Counted from the first letter of the stretch, positions 6,137-14,054 are shown. The stretch is 16,588 nucleotides of DNA from Actinomycetota bacterium (GCA_013817555.1 JACDCN010000014.1:1-16588); one strand, 5' to 3'. Program-made: numbers and translations. The notes: generated by a model not told the origin, from the letters alone.

Positions 6137-7104
6137 TCCCGCTCGAGGACATCGAGCGCGCTCGGGTTCGGATCGCGCACACGATCGTCCGGACGCCGCT
6201 CGTCCGTTTGTATCTGGACGACGCTCCGGCGGAGATCTGGCTCAAGCTCGAGAGCCTGCAGCCGATCGGCTCCTTCAAGCTGCGTGGCGCGGCAAACGCG
6301 ATCCTCAGCGCTCCGCGCGCCGCGCTGGCGGAAGGCGTCGTCACCACCAGCACCGGGAACATGGCCCAGGGTGTCGCGTGGATGGCGCGGGCACTAGGTG
6401 TCCCTGCAACGATCGTCGTCCCCGACAACGCGTCGGCGGCGAAGCTGGCGGCCGTCGAGCGGCTCGGCGGACGCATCGTCCGCGTGCCGTGGGAGACGTG
6501 GTGGGCCGCGGTCGAGGCCGACCGCGATCGGGCCCTGGCCGAGCTCGAAGGTGTCGACGGGTACTTCGTCCATCCCGTCCGTGACCCGCCGGTCATGGCG
6601 GGGAACGGGACGATCGGCCTCGAGCTCGCCGAGCAACTGGACGACATCGATTCGGTCCTGATCCCCTGGGGCGGCGGCGGGCTGACTACCGGAGTGGCGA
6701 GCGCGCTCAAGGCTGTGTCGCCGGACACGAAGGTCTACGTGTGCGAGCCGGATACCGGCGCGCCCTTGGCCGCGGCAATCGCCAACGATGGCAATCCGAC
6801 GCCGGTCGATTTCACGCCGTCCTTCGTCGACGGGGCGGGGTCGGGATCGCTCCTATCCGACATGTGGGAGCTAGCGCGGCCGCTCGTAACCGACGCATTT
6901 CCGATCTCGCTCGAGGCAGTCGCAGCGACTGTGAAGCTGCTCGCGGAGCGCGGGCGGATCGTCGCCGAGGGCGCGGCCGCGCTTCCAGTGGCTGCGGCGC
7001 TTGCAGGCGCGGCAGGCGGGGGGCGTGTGGTCTGCATCGTTTCCGGCGGGAACCTCGATCCCGCGCGCCTCGCAGAGATCCTGGTCGGAAAGGTGCCGGA
7101 CTGA
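6133..7104 (+). CDS. Threonine dehydratase-like PLP enzyme (serine/threonine dehydratase family)
   Basis: Fold-type II PLP enzyme, 323 residues with this start. The PLP lysine is Lys49 in SFKLRG; the substrate loop STGNMAQG is at 73-80, the phosphate-binding GGGGLTTG begins at 180, and SGGN near the C-terminus contacts the PLP ring. There is no ACT regulatory domain, so it resembles catabolic dehydratases, EutB or beta-hydroxyaspartate dehydratase (BhcB) more than biosynthetic IlvA. The family deaminates hydroxy-amino acids to keto acids via an enamine/imine. The conserved N-terminus IPLEDIERARVRI...TPLVR begins directly after CTG at 6133, which overlaps the upstream stop (CTGA) and follows a GGAGGTG. 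The next standard start, TTG at 6208, would delete it. Loop residue Met77 replaces the usual His of SAGNHAQG. Confidence 0.87.
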   Translation: MIPLEDIERARVRIAHTIVRTPLVRLYLDDAPAEIWLKLESLQPIGSFKLRGAANAILSAPRAALAEGVVTTSTGNMAQGVAWMARALGVPATIVVPDNASAAKLAAVERLGGRIVRVPWETWWAAVEADRDRALAELEGVDGYFVHPVRDPPVMAGNGTIGLELAEQLDDIDSVLIPWGGGGLTTGVASALKAVSPDTKVYVCEPDTGAPLAAAIANDGNPTPVDFTPSFVDGAGSGSLLSDMWELARPLVTDAFPISLEAVAATVKLLAERGRIVAEGAAALPVAAALAGAAGGGRVVCIVSGGNLDPARLAEILVGKVPD

Positions 7105-8234
7105 GGACGATCTCGGTAGCCGCAGTGCGCCGGCTAGCGGTCGCGGCGCAGGGATACACGTCACGCAGCCGGAGCGGAACTACACGCGAGGTCGAGGAGA
7201 CAATCCGCAGGCTCTCGTGCGTTCAGCTCGACTCGATCACCGCCGTCGAGCGGAGCCACCGCATCACGCTCGGGTCGCGGGTTGGCGCGTACCCGCGCGA
7301 GACCGTCTCGCGGTTGCTCCGAGAGGGACGGATCTTCGAGTTTTGGGCGCACGAAGCGTGTCTCATCCCGGTCGAGGATTGGCCGCTTTATCGGTCCTGG
7401 ATGACCCCTCACCATCCGTGGCGCGGCGACGTGCTCAGCCAGCACCCGGAGCTCGCAGAGCACGTGCGCACCGCGATCCGAGAGCGAGGGCCGCTTACGT
7501 CGCGAGCGTTCGACGGGCAGGGCGGCGGCGGCATGTGGAACTGGAAGCCCGCGAAGATGGTTCTCGAGGCGCTCTGGAACTCCGGCGAGATCGTGATCGC
7601 CGGACGTGTCAGCGGATTTCAGCGGTTGTACGACCTTGCCGAGCGCGTTATCCCGCGCGAGGTGCTGGAGGCTCCGCAGCCCGACTCGACCAGGCAGTTA
7701 CAAGAGCTTGCGAGGCGGGCGGTCGTAAGCCGAGGCGCGCTTACGGCGAAGGGAGTCGTAGAGCACTGGCGCCTGCGCGGCGGGATCGCGCGACTCGAGC
7801 CACATCTCGACGCGCTCGTGCGCGACGGCGTCCTCGAACGGCTTCAGGTCGCGGACGGCGGCGCTCCGGTGCTCGTCCCGACCGGCGCGGACATCGATCC
7901 TCCACGCCCGAGGACGACAGCGCTGCTCTCGCCGTTCGACAACCTGCTCTGGGACCGTCCCTTCGCGCGCCGCATCTTCGGCTTCGACCACGTGATCGAG
8001 GTCTACAAGCCCGCGCCCGAGCGCCAGTACGGCTACTACGTGCTCCCGTTCCTCTGGCGTGACCGGATCGTGGGTCGGGCCGATCTCAAGACAGAGCGGC
8101 GCGAAGGCAGCCTCGTCGTCAAAGCGCTGCACCTCGAGCCTCGCGTCAGGCGCTCCGCCGCTCTCGACGACGCTTTCGAGCGCGCTCTCGACCGGCTCCG
8201 GCGCACGATCGGGCTCGAACGAGTGGTCGGGTGA
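7101..8234 (+). CDS. YcaQ/AlkX-like DNA glycosylase family protein (winged-helix, HTH_42), copy 1
   Basis: About 377 residues of the AZL family (DUF1006/HTH_42), which includes AlkZ and the crosslink-unhooking glycosylase YcaQ/AlkX. The catalytic-type motif Gln-x-Asp is seen as Gln42-Leu-Asp44 in SCVQLDSITAVERSH, followed by FEFWAHEACLIP, both typical of the YcaQ group. The C-terminal part has LLSPFDNLLWDR and the ERQYGYYVLPFLW beta-barrel segment. The start is best placed at CTG 7101, overlapping the upstream stop as CTGA, with an AAAGG about 6-7 bases before. From there the protein reads RTISVAAVRRLAVAAQ, aligning without gaps to the start of the next gene's product. GTG 7125 is the fallback. 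It is odd in an amino-acid-enzyme operon. Confidence 0.83.
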   Translation: MRTISVAAVRRLAVAAQGYTSRSRSGTTREVEETIRRLSCVQLDSITAVERSHRITLGSRVGAYPRETVSRLLREGRIFEFWAHEACLIPVEDWPLYRSWMTPHHPWRGDVLSQHPELAEHVRTAIRERGPLTSRAFDGQGGGGMWNWKPAKMVLEALWNSGEIVIAGRVSGFQRLYDLAERVIPREVLEAPQPDSTRQLQELARRAVVSRGALTAKGVVEHWRLRGGIARLEPHLDALVRDGVLERLQVADGGAPVLVPTGADIDPPRPRTTALLSPFDNLLWDRPFARRIFGFDHVIEVYKPAPERQYGYYVLPFLWRDRIVGRADLKTERREGSLVVKALHLEPRVRRSAALDDAFERALDRLRRTIGLERVVG

Positions 8235-9226
8235 GGATCGTCTCGCAGGAGGAGGCGCGCCGGATCGCCGTCCGCGCGCAGCTTCTCGACGGCTCGGCCA
8301 AGAGCCTGCTCGACGCCGTTCGCCGGCTCGGGTTCCTCCAGATCGATCCGATCTCGAGCGTGGCGCCGCCCCAGTACCTCGTGCCCTGGAGCCGGCTCGG
8401 GCCGTACGACCGCAATGAGCTCGACCGGCTGCTCTGAGAGCAGAAGAAGCTCTTCGAGTGGAATGCGTACATCTGGCCAATCGAGGATCTCCCGCTCGTT
8501 CGCACACGGATTCGGCGCAAGCGGGGGAAGTACGCGTGGGAGCGACGCGGCGCCGAGTTCCTACAGACGAATGCCGGCTACAAGCGCTTCGTGCTCAATG
8601 AGCTCGAGCGCCGGGGGCCGCTGCTCTCGCGCGAGCTCGCCGACGATTCCGTCAGGACCTGGGAGTCTCACGGCTGGTACGGCACCCGCAACACGAGCGT
8701 GATGCTCGACATCCTCCACGGACGCGGCCTCGTCGCGATCGTCGGGCGGCGAAACGGTCAGCGCCTTTGGGACCTGGCAGAGCGCTGGTACCCGGAGACG
8801 GAGAAGATCCCGCTGCGCGAAGCCGAACGCTTGCTCGCCGAGAGGCGGTTTCGGGCGCAGGGAGTGCGGCTCACGCCGAAGGGGTGGGAGGCCCACCCTG
8901 ACGTCTCCGCCGACGCCGTTCCCGATCACGTCACCTTGCTCTCCCCTTTCGACCGCCTGATCCACGATCGCGACCGCGCAGAGGCGCTCTTCGACTTCCG
9001 CTATCGGCTCGAGATGTACGTCCCGAAGGCGAAGCGCGAATACGGGTATTACGTGCTGCCGATCCTCGTCGGCGACCGGCTGGTCGGCCGCGTCGAGCCG
9101 CTCTTCGACCGGAAGGCCGGCACGCTACGCGTGCTCCGCGCATGGGGAGACACTTCACGTCTCGACGAGGCTCTCGACAGCCTCGCGACCTTCTTGGGCG
9201 CCAAGCAGCTCGAGTCTCACGACTAG
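8231..9226 (+). pseudogene. YcaQ/AlkX-like glycosylase family protein, copy 2, interrupted by in-frame TGA
   Basis: A second member of the same family, 331 residues if read through. It starts at GTG 8231, overlapping copy 1 by GTGA, and reads MRIVSQEEARRIAVRAQ, with Gln37-Ile-Asp39 (LQIDPISS) as the Gln-x-Asp motif. At codon 69 (8435-8437) a TGA stops the frame after YDRNELDRLL. The same frame then continues without any other stop to 9226, with EQKKLFEW...WPIEDLPL, LLSPFDRLIHDR and KREYGYYVLPIL, all family motifs. One base change (TGG Trp or CGA Arg to TGA) explains it. It is called a pseudogene here. Opal read-through or a sequencing error remain possible; a separate C-terminal product from a start near 8591 would lack the active-site region. 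Confidence 0.8.
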
Positions 9227-9235
9227 GATCGCGCC

Positions 9236-10366
9236 ATGGAGTTCGAGACCCGCGCCATCCACGTCGGTCAGGAGCCGGATCCCGCAACCGGTGCGGTGAC
9301 GACGCCGATCTACCAGACCTCCACCTTCGTGCAGGAGGCGGTCGGAGTGCACAAGGGCTACGACTACGCGCGGGTCGCCAACCCCACGCGGACAGCGCTC
9401 CAGGAGTGCCTCGCCTCGCTCGAAGGAGCGGCTCACGGCCACGCGTTCTCCTCCGGCCTGGGGGCGGCGACGACGCTGATGCACCTGCTCTCCCCCGGCG
9501 ATCACGTCGTGTCGGTGAACGACGTGTACGGAGGCATCTACCGGATGTTCTCGCAGGTGTACGAGCCGAAGGGGTATCGCTTTACGTTCCTCTCCGCGCA
9601 GGAGATCTCATCCGGCCTCGCCGAGCACCTCGACGAAAAAACACGGCTCGTCTGGCTCGAGTCGCCGACGAACCCGCTCCTGAACCTCGTCGACATCCGA
9701 GCTGCGGCGGAGGCGGCGCACGCGGTAGGAGCCCTCGTCGTCGTCGACAACACCTTCGCGACGCCGTACCTCCAGCAGCCGCTCTCACTGGGAGCGGACG
9801 TGGTGCTCCATTCGACGACGAAATACCTCGGCGGCCATTCGGACGTCGTCGGCGGGTTTCTCGCGACGAACGACGATGCGACCTCCGAGCGCCTCGCCTT
9901 CCTGCAGAAGTCGCTCGGCGCGGTGCCCGGCCCGTTCGACTCCTGGCTCGTGCTACGCGGGGTGAAGACACTCGCCGTTCGGATGGAAAAGCACTGCGAG
10001 AACGCGGCGGCCATCGCTTCCTTCTTAGAGCGTGAGACCCGCGTCGAACGCGTCCTCTACCCGGGACTGCCGACGCACCCGGGGCACACGATCGCGGCAG
10101 CGCAGATGCGTAACTTCGGAGGGATGGTGTCATTCCTCGCCGGGAGCGAGGAGGAGGCCGTGGCGCTCGTCGCGCGCACGCAGATCTGGAAGCTGGCGGA
10201 GAGTCTCGGCGGCGTCGAGAGCCTGATCGAGCAACCGGCCGGGATGACCCACGCGTCGACCGCCAACGCCCCGTTCGCCGTGCCGCCGAACCTCATCCGG
10301 CTTTCGGTCGGCATCGAGTCGGCGGCCGACCTGATCGCCGACCTCGAATCTGCGCTCGCCACCTGA
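9236..10366 (+). CDS. Cystathionine gamma-synthase/lyase family PLP enzyme
   Basis: A 376-residue trans-sulfuration enzyme (Cys/Met metabolism PLP family). The PLP lysine is Lys196 in HSTTKYLGGHSD. Tyr44 and Arg46 (YDYARVANPTR) are the phosphate-contacting residues supplied by the neighbouring subunit. LESPTNPLL, VVVDNTFATPYLQQPL and the C-terminal PNLIRLSVGIES are all family signatures. Members make cystathionine from O-acyl-homoserine and cysteine (MetB) or cleave cystathionine (gamma-lyase). Sequence by eye does not separate the two, so no symbol is given. The start ATG at 9236 has AGGA at 9225-9228, 7 bases upstream, and begins 9 bases after the glycosylase-like frame, so co-transcription is likely. 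An MBL-fold gene follows after 15 bases. Confidence 0.9.
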   Translation: MEFETRAIHVGQEPDPATGAVTTPIYQTSTFVQEAVGVHKGYDYARVANPTRTALQECLASLEGAAHGHAFSSGLGAATTLMHLLSPGDHVVSVNDVYGGIYRMFSQVYEPKGYRFTFLSAQEISSGLAEHLDEKTRLVWLESPTNPLLNLVDIRAAAEAAHAVGALVVVDNTFATPYLQQPLSLGADVVLHSTTKYLGGHSDVVGGFLATNDDATSERLAFLQKSLGAVPGPFDSWLVLRGVKTLAVRMEKHCENAAAIASFLERETRVERVLYPGLPTHPGHTIAAAQMRNFGGMVSFLAGSEEEAVALVARTQIWKLAESLGGVESLIEQPAGMTHASTANAPFAVPPNLIRLSVGIESAADLIADLESALAT

Positions 10367-10381
10367 TCTCCGGTGGTACAT

Positions 10382-11248
10382 ATGACCACCGAGCCGATCG
10401 ACCTCCACCACGTCGACGAGCGCATCATCGGCTGCTACGTGCTCGAGACCCAGGACGGCCCCGCGCTCTTCGACTGCGGCCCGACGACGTGCATCCCGCA
10501 CCTGAAGGCAGGACTGGCGGAGCGCGGACTGGACCTCACCGACCTCAGGCACCTGCTCCTCTCCCACATCCATCTCGACCACGCGGGAGCCGCAGGCGTG
10601 CTCGTTCGTCAGCACCCGTGGCTGCAGGTGCACGTCTCCGAGGTCGGCGCTCCGCATCTGGTCGACCCGTCCAAGCTCGAGTCGAGCGCCCGCAGGCTCT
10701 ACGGCCAGAGCTTCGACGCGCTCTGGGGAGAGCTCGCTCCCGTTCCCGAGCAGAACGTCCACGTCGTGGGCGACCGGATCCTGGGCCTCGAGTGCTTCCC
10801 CACTCCCGGCCACGCCTGGCACCACGTCTCCTACCTCGATGCCGACGGCACGCTCTACGCCGGCGACGCGGCGGGCGTCCGGATCGCGCCGAGCAGCTTC
10901 GTCCTCCCTCCCTGCCCGCCACCCGAGATCGATCTCGAGGCATGGGAGCGGACGATCGATGAGATCGAGCGGCGCACACCGGGCCGACTCGCGCTCATCC
11001 ACTTCGGCACGTTCGACGATGTGCAGGAGCACCTCGCGGGACTCCGAGAGACCCTTCACACGTGGGCGAGTCGGGTCGAGGACGGTATGGACGAGCAGAC
11101 CTTCGCAGCGGCGGCGCGTTACGACGCCGGCCAGACCGAGCCGGAGCTCACCGATCTGTACGACGAGGCCGCGCCGTTCTGGCACCACTATCGCGGACTC
11201 GAGCGCTACTGGCGCAAGCGGCGAGAAGCCGCGGCCGCTGTCAGCTGA
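10382..11248 (+). CDS. MBL-fold metallo-hydrolase
   Basis: A 288-residue metallo-beta-lactamase-fold hydrolase. The metal motif HxHxDH is present as His62, His64, Asp66 and His67 in SHIHLDHAG. A further His in FPTPGHAWHH and an Asp in LYAGDAAG complete the usual two-metal site. The C-terminal third (IHFGTFDDVQEHLAGLRE onward) is a helical extension seen in this actinobacterial MBL subgroup. The substrate is unknown: thioester or lactone hydrolysis would be typical. The ATG at 10382 was preferred to GTG 10373 because GGTGG (10372-10376) lies 5 bases before it. That GGTGG can pair with CCACC at the end of the preceding gene, hinting at translational coupling. It converges on the DUF2237 gene with 3 bases between stops. 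Confidence 0.85.
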   Translation: MTTEPIDLHHVDERIIGCYVLETQDGPALFDCGPTTCIPHLKAGLAERGLDLTDLRHLLLSHIHLDHAGAAGVLVRQHPWLQVHVSEVGAPHLVDPSKLESSARRLYGQSFDALWGELAPVPEQNVHVVGDRILGLECFPTPGHAWHHVSYLDADGTLYAGDAAGVRIAPSSFVLPPCPPPEIDLEAWERTIDEIERRTPGRLALIHFGTFDDVQEHLAGLRETLHTWASRVEDGMDEQTFAAAARYDAGQTEPELTDLYDEAAPFWHHYRGLERYWRKRREAAAAVS

Positions 11249-11251
11249 GAA

Positions 11252-11608
11252 TCAGTCCCGGACGGCGTGCGCCTCGAGGTCTCCCATGGAGACGAACTCG
11301 AGCGCCGAGGCGTGCGTCGCCTCCAATACGACAGGCGGAGCGACCCCGGCTTCGAGCGCCTCGTTCCAGCGCTCGGCGACGACGCACCAGTGGTCTCCAG
11401 GCTGCAAACCGGGGAACATCCACTGCGGCTGCGGCGTGACCAGGTCGTTTCCACGCGACACCGAGAACTCGAGGAACTCCTCGGTCATGACCGCGCACAC
11501 CACATGCATCCCGACGTCTCCCGAGCCGGTTCTGCAGTAGCCGTCCCGGTAGAAACCCGTCACCGGATCGAACGAGCACGGCTCCAGATCGCCGCCGAGG
11601 ACGTTCAC
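11252..11608 (-). CDS. DUF2237 family protein
   Basis: A 118-residue protein that is recognisably DUF2237 over its full length: NVLGGDLEPCSFDPVTGFYRDGYC, DVGMHVVCAVMTEEFLEF, GNDLVTPQPQWMFPGLQPGDHWCVV and APPVVLEATHASALEFV. The family is small and widespread, with conserved cysteines and histidines, and has no established function. The frame is open further upstream, but the domain begins right at the GTG at 11608. That GTG overlaps the MATE stop as GTGA and has AGGG at 11614-11617 as a modest Shine-Dalgarno. It is the last gene of the - strand operon. Confidence 0.85.
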   Translation of the reverse strand: MNVLGGDLEPCSFDPVTGFYRDGYCRTGSGDVGMHVVCAVMTEEFLEFSVSRGNDLVTPQPQWMFPGLQPGDHWCVVAERWNEALEAGVAPPVVLEATHASALEFVSMGDLEAHAVRD

Positions 11609-12909
11609 GCCCACCCTGTCACGAGCCACCGCCCCCGCCGGAAGCGCGTAAGCATCGCCCCAAGCCGAACGACGATGAGAAGCACCAGGGCCGCCCACAC
11701 GCCGCGAATCCCCCAGTCGCCCGCGAGCGACGCGAGCAGAACCACGGCGCAAACGAGGAACGCGACCACCATCGACCCCGCAAGATAGGGCCCGTCACCG
11801 GCGCCGATGAGGATCCCGTCGAGCGCGAAGACGGCGCCGTTCAGCGGCTGCATCAAGGCGAAGAGCGGCCATAGGAGCGCGGTCTCGTCAAGAACCGCCG
11901 CATCGCTGGTGAAGATGCGGGGCAGGACTCCGGCCAGGGCGAGCATCGCCACGGCGAAGACGCCGCCGGCCGCCACGGAGAGCCAGATCATGCGCTCGCC
12001 CGCCGCATACGCCCGCTCGGTGCGCCCCGCGCCGAGCTCGCGTCCGACGATGATCTGCCCCGCGATAGCCACCGCGTCGAGTACGAGCGCGAGGAAAATG
12101 AACAGCTGGAAGGCGATCTGATGGGCGGCGATCGAGGCTTCGCCGAAGCGAGTCGCGACCGCGCCGGCAAGCACGAACGCGCCGATGAGAGAAGTCGTCC
12201 GCAGGAAGATCCACTTTCCCAGCGTGAGCACCCGCTGGGCGAGGACAAGTCGCGGTCGCGCGTCGGCTCGCCGCATCCCGCGCAGGATCACGAACACAAA
12301 GGCGGCGCCCATCCCGAGCTGGGCGATCGCAGTTCCCGCTGCAGATCCCGCAATCCCCCAACCGAAGCCATACACGAACAGCACCTCGAGGATGACGTTC
12401 GCCACGTTCCCCGCGATCACGATGACGAGCGGCGTCTTCAAATCGGCGATTCCGCGGAGGTACCCCTGGCCACCGAGCGCGAGGAACGCTGCGGGAAAGC
12501 CGATCGCGGCGATGCGCAGGTACGTCACCGCATACTCGGCAGCCTGGCCCTCGCCGCCCATGAGCGTGACGAGCGGCTCCGCGAGGACAGCCACGAGCGC
12601 CGAGACGGCGATCCCGAACCCGAGCGAAAGCCAGACGGCCTGCGCCCCGAGCCGACGCGCGATCTCGCTCTGCCCCGCCCCTCCCGCACGCGCGACTTGA
12701 GCCGTCGTCCCGTACTGGAGGAAGTTGAAGATCGCGAAGAGGCCGCCGAGAATGGTCGCGGCGATGCCGAGCGCCGCAAGCTGCGAGCGACCGAGATGGC
12801 CGACGATCGCCGTGTCGACGAGGAGGTAGAGCGGCTCCGCGGCAAGCGCGCCCAGCGCAGGAACCGCGAGCTTGAGGATCTCGCGGTCGTGCGGGGAGCG
12901 CAACTTCAC
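11605..12909 (-). CDS. MATE family efflux transporter
   Basis: A 434-residue polytopic membrane protein with about 12 hydrophobic segments in two similar halves, as in MATE (DinF-like) sodium- or proton-coupled drug/metabolite exporters. Recognisable are AVPALGALAAEPLYLLVDTAIVG at the N-terminus, GHLGRSQLAALGIA, the LRGIADLKTP loop, and the second-half counterpart EASIAAHQIAFQLF. The frame extends far upstream as a shadow of the glycosyltransferase. The real start is the GTG at 12909, overlapping the preceding stop as GTGA, from which the sequence reads VKLRSPHDREILKLAVPAL. The cargo is unknown; association with a glycosyltransferase is by position only. Confidence 0.88.
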   Translation of the reverse strand: MKLRSPHDREILKLAVPALGALAAEPLYLLVDTAIVGHLGRSQLAALGIAATILGGLFAIFNFLQYGTTAQVARAGGAGQSEIARRLGAQAVWLSLGFGIAVSALVAVLAEPLVTLMGGEGQAAEYAVTYLRIAAIGFPAAFLALGGQGYLRGIADLKTPLVIVIAGNVANVILEVLFVYGFGWGIAGSAAGTAIAQLGMGAAFVFVILRGMRRADARPRLVLAQRVLTLGKWIFLRTTSLIGAFVLAGAVATRFGEASIAAHQIAFQLFIFLALVLDAVAIAGQIIVGRELGAGRTERAYAAGERMIWLSVAAGGVFAVAMLALAGVLPRIFTSDAAVLDETALLWPLFALMQPLNGAVFALDGILIGAGDGPYLAGSMVVAFLVCAVVLLASLAGDWGIRGVWAALVLLIVVRLGAMLTRFRRGRWLVTGWA

Positions 12910-13952
12910 GCGGACGGTGTGGCGGCGATCGTCGCCTCGTACGCGGCGACGTAGTTCGCAACCATGTGCTCCGGGGAGAACCGTTCCTCGACCTCGCGCC
13001 TCAAAACCACCGGGTCGAGGCTGTCCGCGCACTCGAGCACCGCTTCGTCCTCCATGTCGCGATAGCGGTCGACGATGACCCCCGTGCGACCGTGCTCCAG
13101 GATCTCGGGAACGGCGCCTCGGCGCGTGGCGATCACCGGTGTTCCGCAGGCCATCGCCTCGATCACGACGAGCCCGAACGGCTCCTCCCAGTCGATCGGG
13201 AAGATGAGTGCCCGCGCCCCCATCAGAAGCTCGACCTTGTCCGCGTGTCCGACCTCGCCCACATACTCGATCGACTCGCCGAGGTGCGGGCGGATGAACT
13301 CGTCGAAGTAACGGATCTCGAGCGGCTCGCGGCACTTGGCGGCGATCTTCAGGGGAAGGCCCGTCTCCAGCGCGACCGCGAGCGCCCTGTGCGCGCCCTT
13401 GTCCGGGCTCATTCGACCGAGGAAGAGGAGGTAGTCGCCGCCCGACTTGCGCCGGAACGGGTAGACGGAGAGATCGAGCGCGTTCGGACAGTTGGCGATC
13501 CACGGAAGATCCTGCTTCGGCTTCCGCTGGTTCATGGAGATCGAGATCAGCTTGGCCTTGGGCGCGAGCTCGACGACGTTCTCGTAAAAACGGCCCGGCC
13601 CCCCGTCGAGCGGGCCGTGAACCGTGTGGCAGAAGGGCACGCTGAGGAGCCCGCCGAGCGCGAGCCCGAGGAGACCCGTGTGGTCGTGCACGACATCGAA
13701 CTCGCTTCCCTTGCGGATCGCATGCACGGTGTGCTGCATCTCCCAGTACGTGTGACCGATCCACTCGCTCGGCGCCGTCTGGAAGACGGACTCGAGGCGC
13801 GCGCGGGTTTGCGAGTCGCCCGACGCGAAGAGCGTCACGTCGTGGCCGGCGTCGACAAGCCCGTCAGCGAGAAGCGCGACGACGCGCTCGGTTCCTCCAT
13901 ATGCCTCGGGAGGCACCGGAAACCACACGGGACAGATCAGGCCAACATTCAT
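12906..13952 (-). CDS. GT4 family glycosyltransferase
   Basis: A 348-residue retaining GT-B glycosyltransferase. The N-terminal domain opens MNVGLICPVWFPVPPEAYGGTERVV with the glycine-rich acceptor loop and contains FDVVHDHTGL. The C-terminal Rossmann domain holds YLLFLGRMSPDKGAH and the nucleotide-sugar motif EEPFGLVVIEAMACGTPVIA (E-x7-E type). The family transfers sugars from NDP-sugars; donor and acceptor are not predictable. The ATG at 13952 is preferred to GTG 13964 because the conserved protein begins there and the intervening bases belong to structured repeat B. It lies 102 bases downstream of the debranching-like gene, and its 3' end overlaps the MATE gene by GTGA. Confidence 0.9.
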   Translation of the reverse strand: MNVGLICPVWFPVPPEAYGGTERVVALLADGLVDAGHDVTLFASGDSQTRARLESVFQTAPSEWIGHTYWEMQHTVHAIRKGSEFDVVHDHTGLLGLALGGLLSVPFCHTVHGPLDGGPGRFYENVVELAPKAKLISISMNQRKPKQDLPWIANCPNALDLSVYPFRRKSGGDYLLFLGRMSPDKGAHRALAVALETGLPLKIAAKCREPLEIRYFDEFIRPHLGESIEYVGEVGHADKVELLMGARALIFPIDWEEPFGLVVIEAMACGTPVIATRRGAVPEILEHGRTGVIVDRYRDMEDEAVLECADSLDPVVLRREVEERFSPEHMVANYVAAYEATIAATPSA

Positions 13953-13955
13953 ACG

Positions 13956-14028
13956 GCGCAACACCGAAATCCGCTCGCGCGGATTCCGGCGGCGCGAAGA
14001 TCCCTAAAGGCGTCCGCTTCGCGGCCGC
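13956..14028. repeat. Structured intergenic repeat, copy B
   Basis: A 73-base element matching copy A (2248-2321). Hairpin 1 is a 7-bp perfect stem AATCCGC (13968-13974) / GCGGATT (13979-13985) around a TCGC loop. It extends past one mismatch by CCG/CGG (13964-13966 / 13987-13989). Hairpin 2 pairs GCGAAG (13994-13999) with CTTCGC (14017-14022). It fills most of the gap between the debranching-like gene and the glycosyltransferase gene, 26 bases past the former's stop codon, almost the same distance as copy A from its neighbour. In mRNA it would sit between the two genes and could end transcription, slow RNA decay or set relative expression. Confidence 0.65.
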
Positions 14029-14054
14029 AATTCCCTTCCCTCACGTCTAACACC

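Noticed and set aside
8231..8437. Independent 68-residue small protein ending at 8437
   Set aside because: It is exactly the N-terminal part of the glycosylase family and the same frame continues with the rest; a truncated product is more likely than a separate gene.
8231..9226. Alternative genetic code (TGA as Trp) to explain the in-frame TGA
   Set aside because: Several intact genes in the window end with TGA exactly where their families end, so TGA is a real stop here.
11605..13764. A single 719-codon frame that could be read as a fused glycosyltransferase-MATE protein
   Set aside because: The upstream 285 codons are an out-of-frame reading of the glycosyltransferase; the MATE protein starts at the GTGA overlap at 12909.
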